Shown: one piece after another, positions 27,285 to 37,328 of the stretch | Position numbering within the stretch: the first letter of the stretch is position 1 | How the letters are laid out: the number at the start of each line of letters is the position of its first letter | Origin: Marisediminitalea lipolytica | GTDB taxonomy: Bacteria; Pseudomonadota; Gammaproteobacteria; Enterobacterales; Alteromonadaceae | Assembly: GCF_001758465.1 (NCBI RefSeq) | Contig: NZ_MJIC01000013.1 | Coordinates: 29,995 to 93,994, forward strand | Reading direction: 5' to 3' | DNA: 64,000 nt | The notes under the pieces: generated by a model | What the model saw: the letters and a program-made list of their open reading frames with translations, nothing else | Database searches by the model: none | What the model was told of the DNA's origin: nothing | Program-made: the position numbers and the translations under genes

Positions 27285-28116
27285 GGTCTTCAAAACTACC
27301 CAGTTTCACATGAATTCGAGCAAAGGGACCAGCCTGCACCAGTCTGATAGTTTGCCCTTTTACCAGTTCCAGGATCGCCAGGAAGGTCACTACAGCGCCG
27401 GCCCGCCCTTCTTCGGCAGTAAACAATGCTTCCATTGGGGTAAATTCCTCCCGGGTAAGCATTTGCAAAATTTTACTCATCCGCTCACGGGTACTCAGCG
27501 CTTCAGGGGCAATGTGATGATGTTCAAAAGCCGCCGCACGCTGCATGGCGGCAGAAAAGGCGATAACCAGTTCCTGTAACGACACGTCGGGCTGAATGAT
27601 GACAGGTTTTACCTCTGCCGAGGGGTCAACATTCACCTTGTATAAATCCCGCTCCATTCGCGGCTGCAAGTCGAGGTCTTCCGCGGCTTGCTTAATAAGC
27701 TCATATTCCTGTAAGCGTCTTATCAGTGCAGCACGAGGATCTTCTTCATCGTCTTCATCATCACTGCGACTAGGTAACAACAAACGGGATTTAATCTCGG
27801 CAAGAATGGCTGCCATCAGCAGATATTCAGCGGCCAGTTCCAGCTTTAGGGTTTGCATTACACCGACGTATTCCATGTACTGGCGGGTAATTTCCGCTAC
27901 AGGCATGGTGGTGATATCAAACTTTTGCTTACGGATAAGATACAGCAATAAATCCAACGGCCCTTCGAACGACTCCAGAATAACTTCCAGCGCCTCTGGC
28001 GGAATATATAAATCCTCCGGCTTTTCAATCACCGCTTCGCCATTTACAAACGCTAGCGGCAGCGGTTGCTGTACCGGCGTGGAGAGCGTGGACTGGTTTT
28101 CGTCGCTGTTACTCAT
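27271..28116 (-). CDS. scpA: Segregation and condensation protein A
   Basis: Kleisin subunit of the ScpAB condensin complex. The 281-residue protein has FEGPLDLLLYLIRKQKFDI and the AAEYLLMAAILAEIKSRLLL segment diagnostic of ScpA, and a C-terminal winged helix with FLAILELVKGQTIRL. An acidic DDEDDEEDPR linker lies mid-protein. It is co-transcribed with scpB and rluB. Confidence 0.95.
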   Translation of the reverse strand: MSNSDENQSTLSTPVQQPLPLAFVNGEAVIEKPEDLYIPPEALEVILESFEGPLDLLLYLIRKQKFDITTMPVAEITRQYMEYVGVMQTLKLELAAEYLLMAAILAEIKSRLLLPSRSDDEDDEEDPRAALIRRLQEYELIKQAAEDLDLQPRMERDLYKVNVDPSAEVKPVIIQPDVSLQELVIAFSAAMQRAAAFEHHHIAPEALSTRERMSKILQMLTREEFTPMEALFTAEEGRAGAVVTFLAILELVKGQTIRLVQAGPFARIHVKLGSFEDHEEN

Positions 28117-28153
28117 GCAGTGCTCATTCTGTGCAGTTTATAAAAACCGGTGG

Positions 28154-28774
28154 CTACAGGAAAGGCGCAGTATCGCCACTGCCTTCACGCACTACCACGG
28201 GTTCATCTTCGCTTAAATCAATAACCGTAGTAGGCTGCTCGCCCAGATAGCCACCGTGGATTATCAGGCCTACCTGCTTTTCCAGCTTGTCACGAATTTC
28301 ATCCGGATCGGACTCCGCCAGCGACTGCCCCGGCAGAATAAGCGAGGTAGACATTAACGGCTCGTTAAGCTCTTCCAACAGTGCCAGCGCAATCACGTTG
28401 TCAGGCACACGGATACCGATGGTTTTACGCTTTGGGTTTTGTAAGCGCTTAGGCACTTCCCGCGTGGCTTTTAAAATAAACGTGTACGGACCCGGCGTGT
28501 TGTTTTTCAACATCCGAAACGCCACGTTATCCACCTTGGCATAAACCGACAGCTCAGACATGTCGCGGCACATTAACGAGAAGTTGTGCTCATTGCCGAT
28601 TTGGCGGATGCGACAAAGCTGATCCAGGGCTTTTTTATCTTCCATCTGACAGCCGATGGCATAGCCTGAATCGGTTGGGTAGACCACCACTTCGCCCTGG
28701 CGGATTAACTCAGCCGCCTGCTTAATCAAGCGGGACTGAGGGTTATCGGGGTGAACGTAAAAAAACTGACTCAT
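28154..28774 (-). CDS. yciO: YciO/Sua5-family (threonylcarbamoyl-AMP synthase-like) protein
   Basis: A 206-residue stand-alone YrdC/Sua5 domain protein: VVVYPTDSGYAIGCQ, the KR-containing RIRQIGNEHNFSLMCRD, TPGPYTFILKAT and KTIGIRVPD. Members bind double-stranded RNA and ATP; YciO is a paralogue of the t6A enzyme TsaC with unclear role. Gene order rnm-yciO-scpA-scpB-rluB next to trp matches the enteric trp neighbourhood. Confidence 0.93.
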   Translation of the reverse strand: MSQFFYVHPDNPQSRLIKQAAELIRQGEVVVYPTDSGYAIGCQMEDKKALDQLCRIRQIGNEHNFSLMCRDMSELSVYAKVDNVAFRMLKNNTPGPYTFILKATREVPKRLQNPKRKTIGIRVPDNVIALALLEELNEPLMSTSLILPGQSLAESDPDEIRDKLEKQVGLIIHGGYLGEQPTTVIDLSEDEPVVVREGSGDTAPFL

Positions 28775-28795
28775 AACAGTGTCCTTAAGTGAGGA

Positions 28796-29638
28796 TTAAC
28801 TCACAGTTAAATTCCAGTCATGCCAAACCGGGCGTAATGTCTCTGACTTTAACTGACAACGACCCAGTTCTGTCCACCGTCCGGGAAAATGAAAATCCGA
28901 ACCTGCCGATGCCAGCAACTGATGCTCGGCCACAATGGACTGCAATAAGGCTTGTTTATCGGTACTCATACCGGGAAAGACCGCTTCAACGGCATCGCCG
29001 CCCGCTTCGCTGAACTCGTTGATCAGACGGCGTAACCATTTGGTCGTCATGTCGTAATGAATAGGATGGGCAAGTACTGCGCGGCCGCCTGCGGCCTGAA
29101 TTACCTCTACAGCACGGGCTATCTCTGGCCACTGGGCTTTTACCGCTGCGCGCTTACCTTTACCTAAATAAAGCTTAAATGCTTTTTCTAAAGTGCCTAC
29201 ACCAAAATTATCCACCAGCACCCGGGCAAAATGGGCGCGGGTGATCTGACCAACACCGGCATAACGACGCGCCCTTTCCAGCGTGCCTTCAAAGCCGCAT
29301 TTAGTGAGCTTTTCGGCGATTTTCGCTGCTCGTTCTTCACGCTTTTGCTGCTGTTCTGCTAAGAATGCTTGCAACACCGGGTGCTGAGTATCGATACCCA
29401 AACCCACCACATGTATTTCAAAACTGTGCCAGCTCGTGGAAATCTCCACCCCATCCACCAGCTTTAACGCCGGGTAATATTTGCTGGCCGCCGCGTGGGC
29501 ATCAGCCAGACCATTGGTGGTATCGTGATCGGTAATGGCCAGTACATTTACCTGCATGGTCTGGGCTCGCTGTATCAGCTCTGTTGGCGTTAGTCGCCCG
29601 TCGGAAAAAGTCGTATGACTGTGCAGGTCAATTTTCAT
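28796..29638 (-). CDS. rnm: PHP-domain RNase AM / 3',5'-nucleotide phosphatase
   Basis: PHP-family phosphoesterase (formerly YciV/TrpH) that removes 5' nucleotides from RNA and maturates 5S rRNA ends. The 280-residue protein shows the metal sites IDLHSHTTFSDGRLTP, ITDHDTTNG, DGVEISTSW, VLAHPIHYDM and the C-terminal SAGSDFHFPG. It is the first gene of the leftward string and diverges from trpL. Confidence 0.92.
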   Translation of the reverse strand: MKIDLHSHTTFSDGRLTPTELIQRAQTMQVNVLAITDHDTTNGLADAHAAASKYYPALKLVDGVEISTSWHSFEIHVVGLGIDTQHPVLQAFLAEQQQKREERAAKIAEKLTKCGFEGTLERARRYAGVGQITRAHFARVLVDNFGVGTLEKAFKLYLGKGKRAAVKAQWPEIARAVEVIQAAGGRAVLAHPIHYDMTTKWLRRLINEFSEAGGDAVEAVFPGMSTDKQALLQSIVAEHQLLASAGSDFHFPGRWTELGRCQLKSETLRPVWHDWNLTVS

Positions 29639-29758
29639 GTAATTTCAAATTTATGGTTGACACAAATAGGTTTTTGTTTTCTTCTATAGCACAGTATACG
29701 GATTGAATGCTTCGATGCCTATCGAAGTTATCAAATAAAACAACGAGACAGAGAACTA

Positions 29759-29824
29759 ATGCTTAAACAACCACAACAACGCGCCGTAACGGCAACTATC
29801 TGGTGGTGGCACTCCCTTCGATAA
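29759..29824 (+). CDS. trpL: trp operon leader peptide TrpL
   Basis: A 21-codon reading frame, MLKQPQQRAVTATIWWWHSL plus Arg, has three consecutive tryptophan codons (29801-29809), the signature of attenuation control: ribosome stalling there when Trp-tRNA is scarce lets an antiterminator form. GAGACAGAG upstream may bind ribosomes. A TTGACA hexamer stands at 29657-29662, but the best -10 match (TATAGC, 29685) is at unusually long spacing, so the exact promoter is unclear. CTTCGAT/ATCGAAG (29710-29727) is a small inverted repeat in the leader. Confidence 0.9.
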   Translation: MLKQPQQRAVTATIWWWHSLR

Positions 29825-29891
29825 CGGGCGGTGTGAGCGTTAGTGCGCAGAACAAACAAAAAAGGCCCGTAATGTTACGGGCCTTTTTTTT
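29823..29891 (+). promoter_or_regulatory. trp attenuator (terminator and antiterminator)
   Basis: GGCCCGTAA (29864-29872) pairs with TTACGGGCC (29875-29883), a 9-bp stem followed by eight T: a strong terminator. Segment ACGGGC just after the leader stop (29824-29829) is complementary to GCCCGT in the terminator's left arm and would form the competing antiterminator. Confidence 0.88.
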
Positions 29892-29913
29892 AATTTTTAA
29901 CCGGAGAAAAAAG

Positions 29914-31506
29914 ATGAGTTTGGCCGAATTAGGCATGGTCCCGGGAAAAGTGGAAACCATTGAAAGAACAGCAACCTACGTCAACGATCCTTTGGCTGCG
30001 TTTGCTCAGTTGTGCGGCGAAAAGCCCCATGCATTACTGCTGGAATCGGCAGAGATCGACAGTAAGGACAATCTGCAAAGCTTACTGATGGTTGATGGCG
30101 CATTACGCTTTGAATGCCGGGGCCAGCAAGTCACCATTAAAGCTCTGAGCGCTAATGGTAAGGGGCTGTTACCTCTGTTCAGTGAACACTGCCCTGCCGA
30201 CCTGCACTGCAACACCATCAATGAGGATGAAATCAGCTTATCCTGCCACGCGGATACCGCCAATCTTGACGAAGACTCCCGGTTAAAATCCACCAGCGTT
30301 TTTGATGTTTTACGTATGGTGATCAAGCAAATCACCCCATTACGGGATCATCAGCATGCGGTATTTTTAGGTGGCGTGTTTGCCTATGACTTACTGGCCA
30401 CCTTTGAAGAACTGCCGGAAGTAGGTGAAGGGGGCAACGACTGTGCAGACTATGTGTTCTATCTGGCCGAAACGCTGATCACCTTCGATCATCAAACCCG
30501 ACAGGCCCGCCTGCTGGGCAGTGTGTTCAGCGGCAGTGAAGTAGCCACCAGCTATTTTGCCATTGCCCAGCGGCTTGAAGCACTGTGCTCAGAACTGCAG
30601 GATCTGGCACCGCTTGACCTTTCTCCGGTAGCCATTAACGAATCCACAGAGCTTAAGGTCGATAAATCAGATGAAGAATACTGTAACGATGTACTGACCT
30701 TAAAGGAGCATATTCTGGCCGGCGACATTTTCCAGGTTGTCCCCTCCAGAACCTTCTCACTGCCCTGCCCCGCTCCACTCACTGCCTACGCTGCCCTGAA
30801 AGTACAAAACCCCAGCCCCTACATGTTTTACATGCAGGACGCAGAATTTACGATTTTTGGCGCATCGCCTGAATCGGCCATCAAGTACACCGCAGAAACC
30901 AACGTGGTAGAAATATACCCGATTGCTGGTACCCGTCCACGCGGTAAACGCCCTAACGGCGAAATAGACCACGATATGGACAGCCGCATTGAGCTGGACT
31001 TACGCGAAGATCAGAAAGAAAAAGCCGAGCACCTGATGCTGGTCGATCTGGCGCGTAATGATGTGGCCAAGGTATCTGAGCCGGGTACCCGCTACGTAAA
31101 AGATTTACTCAAAGTAGACCGCTATTCCCACGTGATGCACCTGGTATCCCGCGTGATCGGCCAGTTACGCCATGACCTGGATGCCCTGCATGCTTATCAG
31201 GCCTGTATGAATATGGGTACTTTAAGCGGAGCTCCTAAAGTGAGCGCTGCCACCCTGATTCGCAAGGTGGAAAAACAGCGCCGCGGCAGTTACGGCGGTG
31301 CAGTGGGTTACCTCAACAATGACGGCGATATGGACACCTGTATTGTTATTCGCTCGGCATTTGTTAAAAACGGCCGCGCCTACATTCAGGCTGGTGCGGG
31401 TGTCGTTTATGATTCTGACCCACAGGCCGAAGCTAACGAAACCCGGGGCAAAGCGCAGGCGGTTATTAACGCCGTTAAATCTTCATTGGTACAAGGAGAC
31501 GCATAA
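29914..31506 (+). CDS. trpE: Anthranilate synthase component I
   Basis: Converts chorismate plus ammonia or glutamine to anthranilate with TrpG; first committed step to tryptophan. The 530-residue product has the feedback-inhibition motif LLLESAEIDSK, GDIFQVVPSRTFSLP, IAGTRPRGK and GTLSGAPKVSAATLI in the chorismate-binding domain. The ATG at 29914 follows GGAGAAAAA; an open frame further upstream merely crosses the attenuator. Its stop overlaps the trpG start. Confidence 0.97.
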   Translation: MSLAELGMVPGKVETIERTATYVNDPLAAFAQLCGEKPHALLLESAEIDSKDNLQSLLMVDGALRFECRGQQVTIKALSANGKGLLPLFSEHCPADLHCNTINEDEISLSCHADTANLDEDSRLKSTSVFDVLRMVIKQITPLRDHQHAVFLGGVFAYDLLATFEELPEVGEGGNDCADYVFYLAETLITFDHQTRQARLLGSVFSGSEVATSYFAIAQRLEALCSELQDLAPLDLSPVAINESTELKVDKSDEEYCNDVLTLKEHILAGDIFQVVPSRTFSLPCPAPLTAYAALKVQNPSPYMFYMQDAEFTIFGASPESAIKYTAETNVVEIYPIAGTRPRGKRPNGEIDHDMDSRIELDLREDQKEKAEHLMLVDLARNDVAKVSEPGTRYVKDLLKVDRYSHVMHLVSRVIGQLRHDLDALHAYQACMNMGTLSGAPKVSAATLIRKVEKQRRGSYGGAVGYLNNDGDMDTCIVIRSAFVKNGRAYIQAGAGVVYDSDPQAEANETRGKAQAVINAVKSSLVQGDA

Positions 31507-32108
31507 TGAGCCAGCCGATCACCGTATTCCTGTTAGATAACGTCGACTCCTTTACCTATAACCTGGTAGATGAGCTGCGCACTATGGATCTGAACATTGT
31601 GGTGTACCGCAATAATGTTAAAGCCGAAATGTTATTTGAAAAAATGCAACAGCAGGCTAAAAGCGGACCGGTTTTATTGCTATTATCCCCGGGTCCTGGC
31701 GCCCCCCATGAAGCTGGCTGCATGCCTGAACTGTTAAAAATGGTTCAGGGGCACTTTCCGGTTCTGGGTATTTGCCTGGGTCACCAGGCTATCGTTGCCC
31801 ATTATGGTGGTACCGTTGGCCGGGCTGAAGACGTGATGCACGGTAAATCATCGGCAATCACCCATACCGGTGAAGCGATGTTTGCCGGTATGCCGCAGCC
31901 AATGCCGGTAGCCCGTTATCACTCACTGATGGCATTAACGTTGCCCGAAGGGCTTACGCCATTAGCCAAAGTCGGCACTACTGTAATGGCGGTGTATCAG
32001 GCCGAGGACAAAATGCTTGGATTCCAGTTCCATCCGGAGTCCATTCTGACAGCAGAAGGCAGCCGCCTGCTGCTACAAAGTATTCATTACCTGACCAAAG
32101 AGGTTTAA
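31506..32108 (+). CDS. trpG: Anthranilate synthase component II (glutamine amidotransferase)
   Basis: Supplies ammonia from glutamine to TrpE. The 200-residue class I amidotransferase has LLDNVDSFTYNLVDEL at the N terminus, the oxyanion loop LSPGPGAPHEAG, nucleophile Cys in GICLGHQAI and the His-Glu pair in FQFHPESILT. It is separate from trpD, unlike the enteric trpGD fusion. Confidence 0.97.
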   Translation: MSQPITVFLLDNVDSFTYNLVDELRTMDLNIVVYRNNVKAEMLFEKMQQQAKSGPVLLLLSPGPGAPHEAGCMPELLKMVQGHFPVLGICLGHQAIVAHYGGTVGRAEDVMHGKSSAITHTGEAMFAGMPQPMPVARYHSLMALTLPEGLTPLAKVGTTVMAVYQAEDKMLGFQFHPESILTAEGSRLLLQSIHYLTKEV

Positions 32109-32111
32109 CGC

Positions 32112-33140
32112 ATGGCGGACTACAGCAAGGTAATCGAAACACTTTTCGCCGGTCAGCACCTGACCCAGGCCGAATCATTTTCAGTGTTCAATCAGGTCAT
32201 GCACGGCGAGCTCTCTGAAGTTAAGCTGGCGACCTTATTAACTGCCCTGAAAATCAACGGCGAATCGCCTAATGAAATCGCTGGCGCAGCCAGTGCCATG
32301 GTTTCGAACGCCCGCCCTTTCCCTACGCCTGACTATGAGTTTGGTGATATTGTGGGCACCGGCGGCGATGGCCATCACACGATTAACATTTCCAGTGCAG
32401 CAGCACTGGTTGCCGCCAGTTGCGGTATCAAGGTTGCCAAACACGGTAACCGCAGCGTTTCGAGCAAGTCTGGTTCGGCTGATTTTTTTCGTGAGTGTGG
32501 AATAAAGCTCGACATTACCCCCGACGTGGCGCGGAAATGTCTTGATCAGGATAACTTCTGTTTCTTATTCGCCCCGGTTTATCACGCAGGAATGCGCTTT
32601 GCAGCACCGGTACGGGCCGAAATGAAAACCCGCACCCTGTTTAATATTCTCGGCCCGCTGGCTAACCCGGCAGGCCCCACATTCGGCGTATATGGCGTGT
32701 ATACACCGGAATTATTAGATATTTATGCCCAAACCCTCACACTCATGGGTCAGCGTAAGGCGCTGATTGTCTATGGTGATGGTCTTGATGAGCTGTCTTT
32801 ACATGGCCCCACGCAAGTCGTGGAAATTGACCATGGCAGCACCAGCCATTACACCGTAACGGCGGAAGATTTTGGTTTAAATCCTGCCCCTATAAGTGCT
32901 ATCGCCGGAGGCGAGCCACAGGAAAACCGCCAGCTTATTGAGGCAGCATTGAGCGGTCAGGGCGAGCAGGCACATCGCGAAGCTATCGCCATGAATGCTG
33001 GCGCATTACTCAAAGTGGCCGGTGCCGCCAGCACGTTTAAGGACGGCGCTGAGCAAGCGCTGGAAGCCATGGCTAATGCCGCGCCGATTAAATTAATCAG
33101 ACAAGTCGCTGAACACAGTCAACTGGAAGAAAATGCATGA
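32112..33140 (+). CDS. trpD: Anthranilate phosphoribosyltransferase
   Basis: Transfers the phosphoribosyl group from PRPP to anthranilate. The 342-residue protein has GTGGDGHHTINISSAAALV (PRPP loop), AKHGNRSVSSKSGSAD, and LGPLANPAGPTFGVYG. It starts 3 bases after trpG and overlaps trpC by 4 bases. Confidence 0.97.
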   Translation: MADYSKVIETLFAGQHLTQAESFSVFNQVMHGELSEVKLATLLTALKINGESPNEIAGAASAMVSNARPFPTPDYEFGDIVGTGGDGHHTINISSAAALVAASCGIKVAKHGNRSVSSKSGSADFFRECGIKLDITPDVARKCLDQDNFCFLFAPVYHAGMRFAAPVRAEMKTRTLFNILGPLANPAGPTFGVYGVYTPELLDIYAQTLTLMGQRKALIVYGDGLDELSLHGPTQVVEIDHGSTSHYTVTAEDFGLNPAPISAIAGGEPQENRQLIEAALSGQGEQAHREAIAMNAGALLKVAGAASTFKDGAEQALEAMANAAPIKLIRQVAEHSQLEENA

Positions 33141-34534
33141 GCAACGTACTCGAGAAAATTGTTGAAGACAAACGTGTCGAAATCGCAGCACGCATGGCCG
33201 AAACGCCTCTTGAGCAAATAAAACAAGGGTTAACCCCTTCTACCAAAAGTTTGTTCGACGCGCTCAGCGCCCCTGAAGCCGGTTATATTCTGGAGTGTAA
33301 AAAAGCCTCACCGTCGAAAGGGCTCATTCGCGAGCACTTTGATTTGGATGAAATCCTGGCGGCATATACGCCTTTTGCAGCAGGTATTTCGGTTCTCACC
33401 GATGAAAAGTATTTTCAGGGCAGCTTTGAGTATCTGGCCTACGTTACCGAGCGGGTAAGCCAGCCGGTGCTGAACAAAGACTTCTTCGTAAGTGAATACC
33501 AGGTATATATGGCGCGTTATTACAATGCCGATGCGATCTTACTGATGCTTTCGGTACTGGACGATGAGACCTACCAGCAGTTAGCCACACTGGCTGACTC
33601 GCTTGGCCTGGATATTCTTACCGAAGTCAGCAACGAAGAAGAAATGCATCGCGCTATCGCGTTAAAAGCTAAGATTATCGGCATTAATAACCGCAATCTG
33701 CGCGACCTGTCTACCGATTTGGCTACGACCGAAAAACTGGTGCCATTGCTTGAAAGCGCCACCCACGACTTTGTGGTGATCAGCGAATCGGGCATCTATA
33801 CCCATCAGGACGTGTTACGCTTAGCACCGCTGTGTCAGGGATTTCTGGTAGGCAGCGCCTTAATGGCGCAACAGGATTTACCCGGCGCGGTAAAACAGCT
33901 GGTGTATGGCACGGTAAAAGTCTGTGGCATGACCAAGCCAGAACAGGTAGCGCATGCCTTTGCCGCTGGCGCAAGCTATTGTGGGCTGATTTTTGCGACC
34001 CACTCCAAGCGCTGTGTTACCCCGGAGCAGGCTCGCGAAATCGTCACTACCGTTCCCGGTAACTACGTTGGCGTGTTTGTAAATCAGCCACTGGAAATGG
34101 TGCTGCACATTGCCAACGAGCTAAACTTTAAAGCCGTACAATTACACGGTGACGAAGACACTATGTACCGCCAGCATTTACGCGCTAATTTACCGGCCGG
34201 TTGTGAAATCTGGCAGGCGGTTGGTGTGGCCGGCGAAATCCCCTATTTAACCCATGCACTGCTGGACGATGACACGCTGGATAAAGTGTTACTCGACTGT
34301 CAGGTAGGTAAACAAACCGGTGGTACCGGCCAACAATTTGACTGGTCGTTGATCCACAACGAGCTGGAACTCGAAAAACTCATTATTGCCGGCGGAATTA
34401 ACCCGCAAAATGTGGCTGATGCCCAGGCGACCGGTGTTGCCATTGTTGATGTAAACTCAGGCGTAGAAAACGCACCGGGCGACAAATCACCAGAGCAAAT
34501 CAGCCAACTCTTTAAAATTTGCCGTCAGTATTAA
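33137..34534 (+). CDS. trpCF: Bifunctional indole-3-glycerol-phosphate synthase / phosphoribosylanthranilate isomerase
   Basis: Two fused (beta/alpha)8 barrels of 465 residues. The N-terminal TrpC part (about 1-255) shows [26 protein letters not shown] and [10 protein letters not shown]; the C-terminal TrpF part (about 256-465) shows [29 protein letters not shown] and [19 protein letters not shown]. The fusion is as in Escherichia coli. Acts between TrpD and TrpBA. Confidence 0.97.
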   Translation: MSNVLEKIVEDKRVEIAARMAETPLEQIKQGLTPSTKSLFDALSAPEAGYILECKKASPSKGLIREHFDLDEILAAYTPFAAGISVLTDEKYFQGSFEYLAYVTERVSQPVLNKDFFVSEYQVYMARYYNADAILLMLSVLDDETYQQLATLADSLGLDILTEVSNEEEMHRAIALKAKIIGINNRNLRDLSTDLATTEKLVPLLESATHDFVVISESGIYTHQDVLRLAPLCQGFLVGSALMAQQDLPGAVKQLVYGTVKVCGMTKPEQVAHAFAAGASYCGLIFATHSKRCVTPEQAREIVTTVPGNYVGVFVNQPLEMVLHIANELNFKAVQLHGDEDTMYRQHLRANLPAGCEIWQAVGVAGEIPYLTHALLDDDTLDKVLLDCQVGKQTGGTGQQFDWSLIHNELELEKLIIAGGINPQNVADAQATGVAIVDVNSGVENAPGDKSPEQISQLFKICRQY

Positions 34535-34562
34535 GCGGCAAATCAAGAAAACAGGACAACCA

Positions 34563-35750
34563 ATGAATCAGTTAGACACGAAATTTGGGGATTACGGTGG
34601 CATGTATGTGCCCGAGTTACTTATTCCTGCCCTGGACCAGCTTGAACAGGCGTTTTTGGAAGCCAAAGACGACCCGGAATTCAACGCTGAGTTTATGTCG
34701 TTATTAAAAGATTACGCCGGTCGACCAACCGCGATGACGCTAACCCGTAATCTGGTTTCTAACCCTAAAGTAAAACTTTACCTTAAACGTGAAGATTTAC
34801 TCCACGGTGGTGCGCATAAAACCAACCAGGTACTCGGCCAGGCGCTGTTGACCAAGCGTATGGGTAAAACCGAAGTCATCGCCGAAACCGGTGCTGGCCA
34901 GCACGGTGTAGCCACGGCATTAGCCTGTGCTCTGTTAGGCTTAAAAGCGCGAATTTACATGGGCGCGAAAGACGTAGAGCGTCAGGCTCCTAACGTATTC
35001 AGAATGCGCCTGATGGGTGCAGAAGTCATTCCGGTAGATTCTGGCTCAGGCACCTTAAAAGATGCCGTTAACGAAGCCCTGCGTGACTGGTCGGCTAATT
35101 ATGATAAAGCGCATTACTTGCTGGGTACGGCGGCGGGCCCTCACCCGTTCCCTACCATCGTGCGTGAATATCACCGCATGATTGGTGAAGAAACCCGTGC
35201 ACAAATCATGGAAAAAGAAGGCCGCCTGCCGGATGCCGTAGTGGCTTGTGTGGGTGGTGGTTCCAATGCCATCGGCATGTTTGCTGACTTTATTGATGAA
35301 CCATCCGTACGTCTGGTTGGTGTTGAGCCTGCCGGTAAGGGCGTTCACACCAAAGACCACGGTGCCGCCATCGGTAAAGGTACCAAAGGTATCCTGCACG
35401 GTGCTTACACTTACATCATGCAGGACCCGGATGGTCAGATTGAAGAGAGCTACTCGGTTTCAGCTGGTCTTGATTACCCGGCCGTGGGCCCACAGCATGC
35501 TTACTTATCGGATATTGGCCGCGCTGAATATGTATCGGTTACCGATGACGAGGCGCTCAATGCCTTCCAGTTACTGGCACGCAAAGAAGGGATTATTCCA
35601 GCACTGGAGTCTTCTCATGCCCTGGCGTATGCCCTGAATATGGCTGATGAAGCCGAAGAAGAAACCATTATTGTAGTAAACCTGTCAGGTCGCGGTGATA
35701 AAGACCTTGGGCATGTTATAAATATTCTGGGAGATCAGGTTAATGGATAG
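34563..35750 (+). CDS. trpB: Tryptophan synthase beta chain
   Basis: PLP enzyme joining indole and serine to tryptophan. The 395-residue protein has the PLP lysine in [33 protein letters not shown], the phosphate loop [12 protein letters not shown] and [11 protein letters not shown] at the C terminus. It follows trpCF after 28 bases and overlaps trpA by 8. Confidence 0.98.
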   Translation: MNQLDTKFGDYGGMYVPELLIPALDQLEQAFLEAKDDPEFNAEFMSLLKDYAGRPTAMTLTRNLVSNPKVKLYLKREDLLHGGAHKTNQVLGQALLTKRMGKTEVIAETGAGQHGVATALACALLGLKARIYMGAKDVERQAPNVFRMRLMGAEVIPVDSGSGTLKDAVNEALRDWSANYDKAHYLLGTAAGPHPFPTIVREYHRMIGEETRAQIMEKEGRLPDAVVACVGGGSNAIGMFADFIDEPSVRLVGVEPAGKGVHTKDHGAAIGKGTKGILHGAYTYIMQDPDGQIEESYSVSAGLDYPAVGPQHAYLSDIGRAEYVSVTDDEALNAFQLLARKEGIIPALESSHALAYALNMADEAEEETIIVVNLSGRGDKDLGHVINILGDQVNG

Positions 35751-36549
35751 ATATGCAGAGATGTTTGCTCGTCTGGACGAGCAGAATGCCGGTGCCTTTG
35801 TCCCCTTTGTTATGATTGGCGATCCGGATATCGAAACATCCGAGAAAATCATTACTCAGCTAATTGAAAGCGGCGCTGATGCGCTGGAACTGGGTATCCC
35901 GTTTTCCGATCCGGTGGCCGATGGCCCGACTATCCAGAAAGCCAGCATCCGCGCTCTGGGTTCAGGCGTAACCCCTACGGCCTGCTTTGAACTGCTTAGC
36001 CGAATCCGCGCCAAATACCCGGAGATTCCGGTAGGTCTGCTGCTGTACTCAAATCTGGTGCTGGCTAAAGGGATGGATACTTTTTACGCCCAGGCAGAAG
36101 ACGCTGGCGTAGACTCAATCCTGATTGCCGATGTGCCTATCCGAGAAGCCAAACGCTTCATTGATACCGCCAACAGTCACGGTATTAAGCAAATTCTGAT
36201 TGCACCACCCAACGCTACCGACGCTACGTTTAAAGCGATTGGTGAACTGTCTTCAGGCTACACTTATCTGCTCGGCCGCGCCGGTGTTACCGGTGCAGAA
36301 ACCGCCGCAACCATGCCTGCAGCGTCGCTGATTGAACGCCTCACCAGCGTGAATGCCGCGCCGCCATTACTCGGCTTTGGTATCTCTAATCCGGCGCAGG
36401 TAAAACATGCCATTGAAAGTGGTGCAGCTGGCGCGATTTCGGGTTCTGCAACCGTAAACATTATTGCCAGCCATCTGGATGATGTACCCGCTATGCTGAA
36501 TGCACTGGGTACTTTTGTGTCTGAAATGAAAGCGGCAACAGGAAAATAA
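35743..36549 (+). CDS. trpA: Tryptophan synthase alpha chain
   Basis: Cleaves indole-3-glycerol phosphate to indole, channelled to TrpB. The 268-residue barrel has [19 protein letters not shown] with the catalytic Glu and Asp, [13 protein letters not shown], and [11 protein letters not shown] for phosphate binding. Overlap with trpB indicates coupled synthesis for the alpha-2-beta-2 complex. Confidence 0.97.
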   Translation: MDRYAEMFARLDEQNAGAFVPFVMIGDPDIETSEKIITQLIESGADALELGIPFSDPVADGPTIQKASIRALGSGVTPTACFELLSRIRAKYPEIPVGLLLYSNLVLAKGMDTFYAQAEDAGVDSILIADVPIREAKRFIDTANSHGIKQILIAPPNATDATFKAIGELSSGYTYLLGRAGVTGAETAATMPAASLIERLTSVNAAPPLLGFGISNPAQVKHAIESGAAGAISGSATVNIIASHLDDVPAMLNALGTFVSEMKAATGK

Positions 36550-36551
36550 CC

Positions 36552-36851
36552 ATGTATTACATGATTTGTGCTACCGATAAACCCGGCACGCTGGAACAGC
36601 GCATGGCCGCTCGTCCAGCGCATCTGGCTCGTTTAAATGCCCTGAAAGATGAAGGTCGATTATTAATTGCCGGCCCCTTCCCGGCTATCGACAGTGAAGA
36701 TCCTGGCAGTGCCGGTTTTACAGGTTCGTTAGTGGTTGCCGAGTTTAACAGCCTCGACGACGCCCAGGCCTGGGCAGACGCTGACCCTTACATCGATGCC
36801 GGCGTTTATCAGGACGTACTGGTAAAACCCTACAAAAAAGTACTGCCTTAA
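36552..36851 (+). CDS. yciI: YciI family protein
   Basis: A 99-residue YCII-domain protein (ferredoxin-like fold) with [20 protein letters not shown] and a conserved [16 protein letters not shown]. It starts 2 bases after trpA and so belongs to the trp transcript; yciI is also near trp in enterics. Biochemical role is unsettled (YCII proteins can be hydrolases or binding proteins). Confidence 0.9.
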   Translation: MYYMICATDKPGTLEQRMAARPAHLARLNALKDEGRLLIAGPFPAIDSEDPGSAGFTGSLVVAEFNSLDDAQAWADADPYIDAGVYQDVLVKPYKKVLP

Positions 36852-36864
36852 CGGCCAGTTCATT

Positions 36865-36889
36865 AGCGCAAAGCGATAAGCTTTGCGCT
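36865..36889 (+). terminator. Hairpin at the end of the trp operon
   Basis: AGCGCAAAG and CTTTGCGCT form a perfect 9-bp stem with a 7-nt loop, 13 bases after yciI, followed by a pyrimidine-rich CCTTCCCTCC rather than a clean T-run. Confidence 0.55.
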
Positions 36890-37052
36890 CCTTCCCTCCA
36901 GTGTTACTATGCTGGTATAAATCAGCCTGAATGAACCACTGTTTTAATGCTATGGATTAGCCAACAAGAGTGATTCAGACATTGTTCAGCCTGATCAGGT
37001 TATCCTGCCAATAATAACGAGTAATTGGGCGTTGCCCGACAAGTGGAGTGAC

Positions 37053-37328
37053 ATGTTCAAAAGCATTGTTACCGGTGTTGTGCTTATCATGCTGGCTTTA
37101 ACTTCAATCGAAGTACAGGCACAGCAGGATAAACAGCAACCTGTTAAAAATTCATCACAAGCGGTTCAGCAGGCTAAGCGCCACACTGAAGGCCGCGTGT
37201 TGAAGGTTGACAGGAAGCCAAGCTCTTACCGGGTAAAAGTGCTTAAAAAGTCTGGACGGGTAGTCACACTTGACGTTGATAAACGCTCCGGCAAGGTCCA
37301 ACCCAGTAAACGCAAGGATGGAAATTAG
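37053..37328 (+). CDS. Small exported PepSY-like protein
   Basis: A 91-residue protein with signal peptide MFKSIVTGVVLIMLALTSIE cleaved near VQA-QQ, a Gln-rich linker and a C-terminal PepSY-like segment (GRVLKVDRKPSSYRVKVLKK, then VTLDVDKRSGKV). It starts at the ATG at 37053 after GGAG. Its stop overlaps the GTG start of the response regulator. PepSY proteins often sit beside PhoPQ-like systems and may tune the periplasmic sensor; that role here is inferred. Confidence 0.75.
   Translation: MFKSIVTGVVLIMLALTSIEVQAQQDKQQPVKNSSQAVQQAKRHTEGRVLKVDRKPSSYRVKVLKKSGRVVTLDVDKRSGKVQPSKRKDGN

Noticed and set aside
29657..29690. TTGACA with TATAGC as trp promoter
   Set aside because: Spacing of 22 bases is too long for a normal sigma-70 promoter; mentioned in the leader entry but not called.
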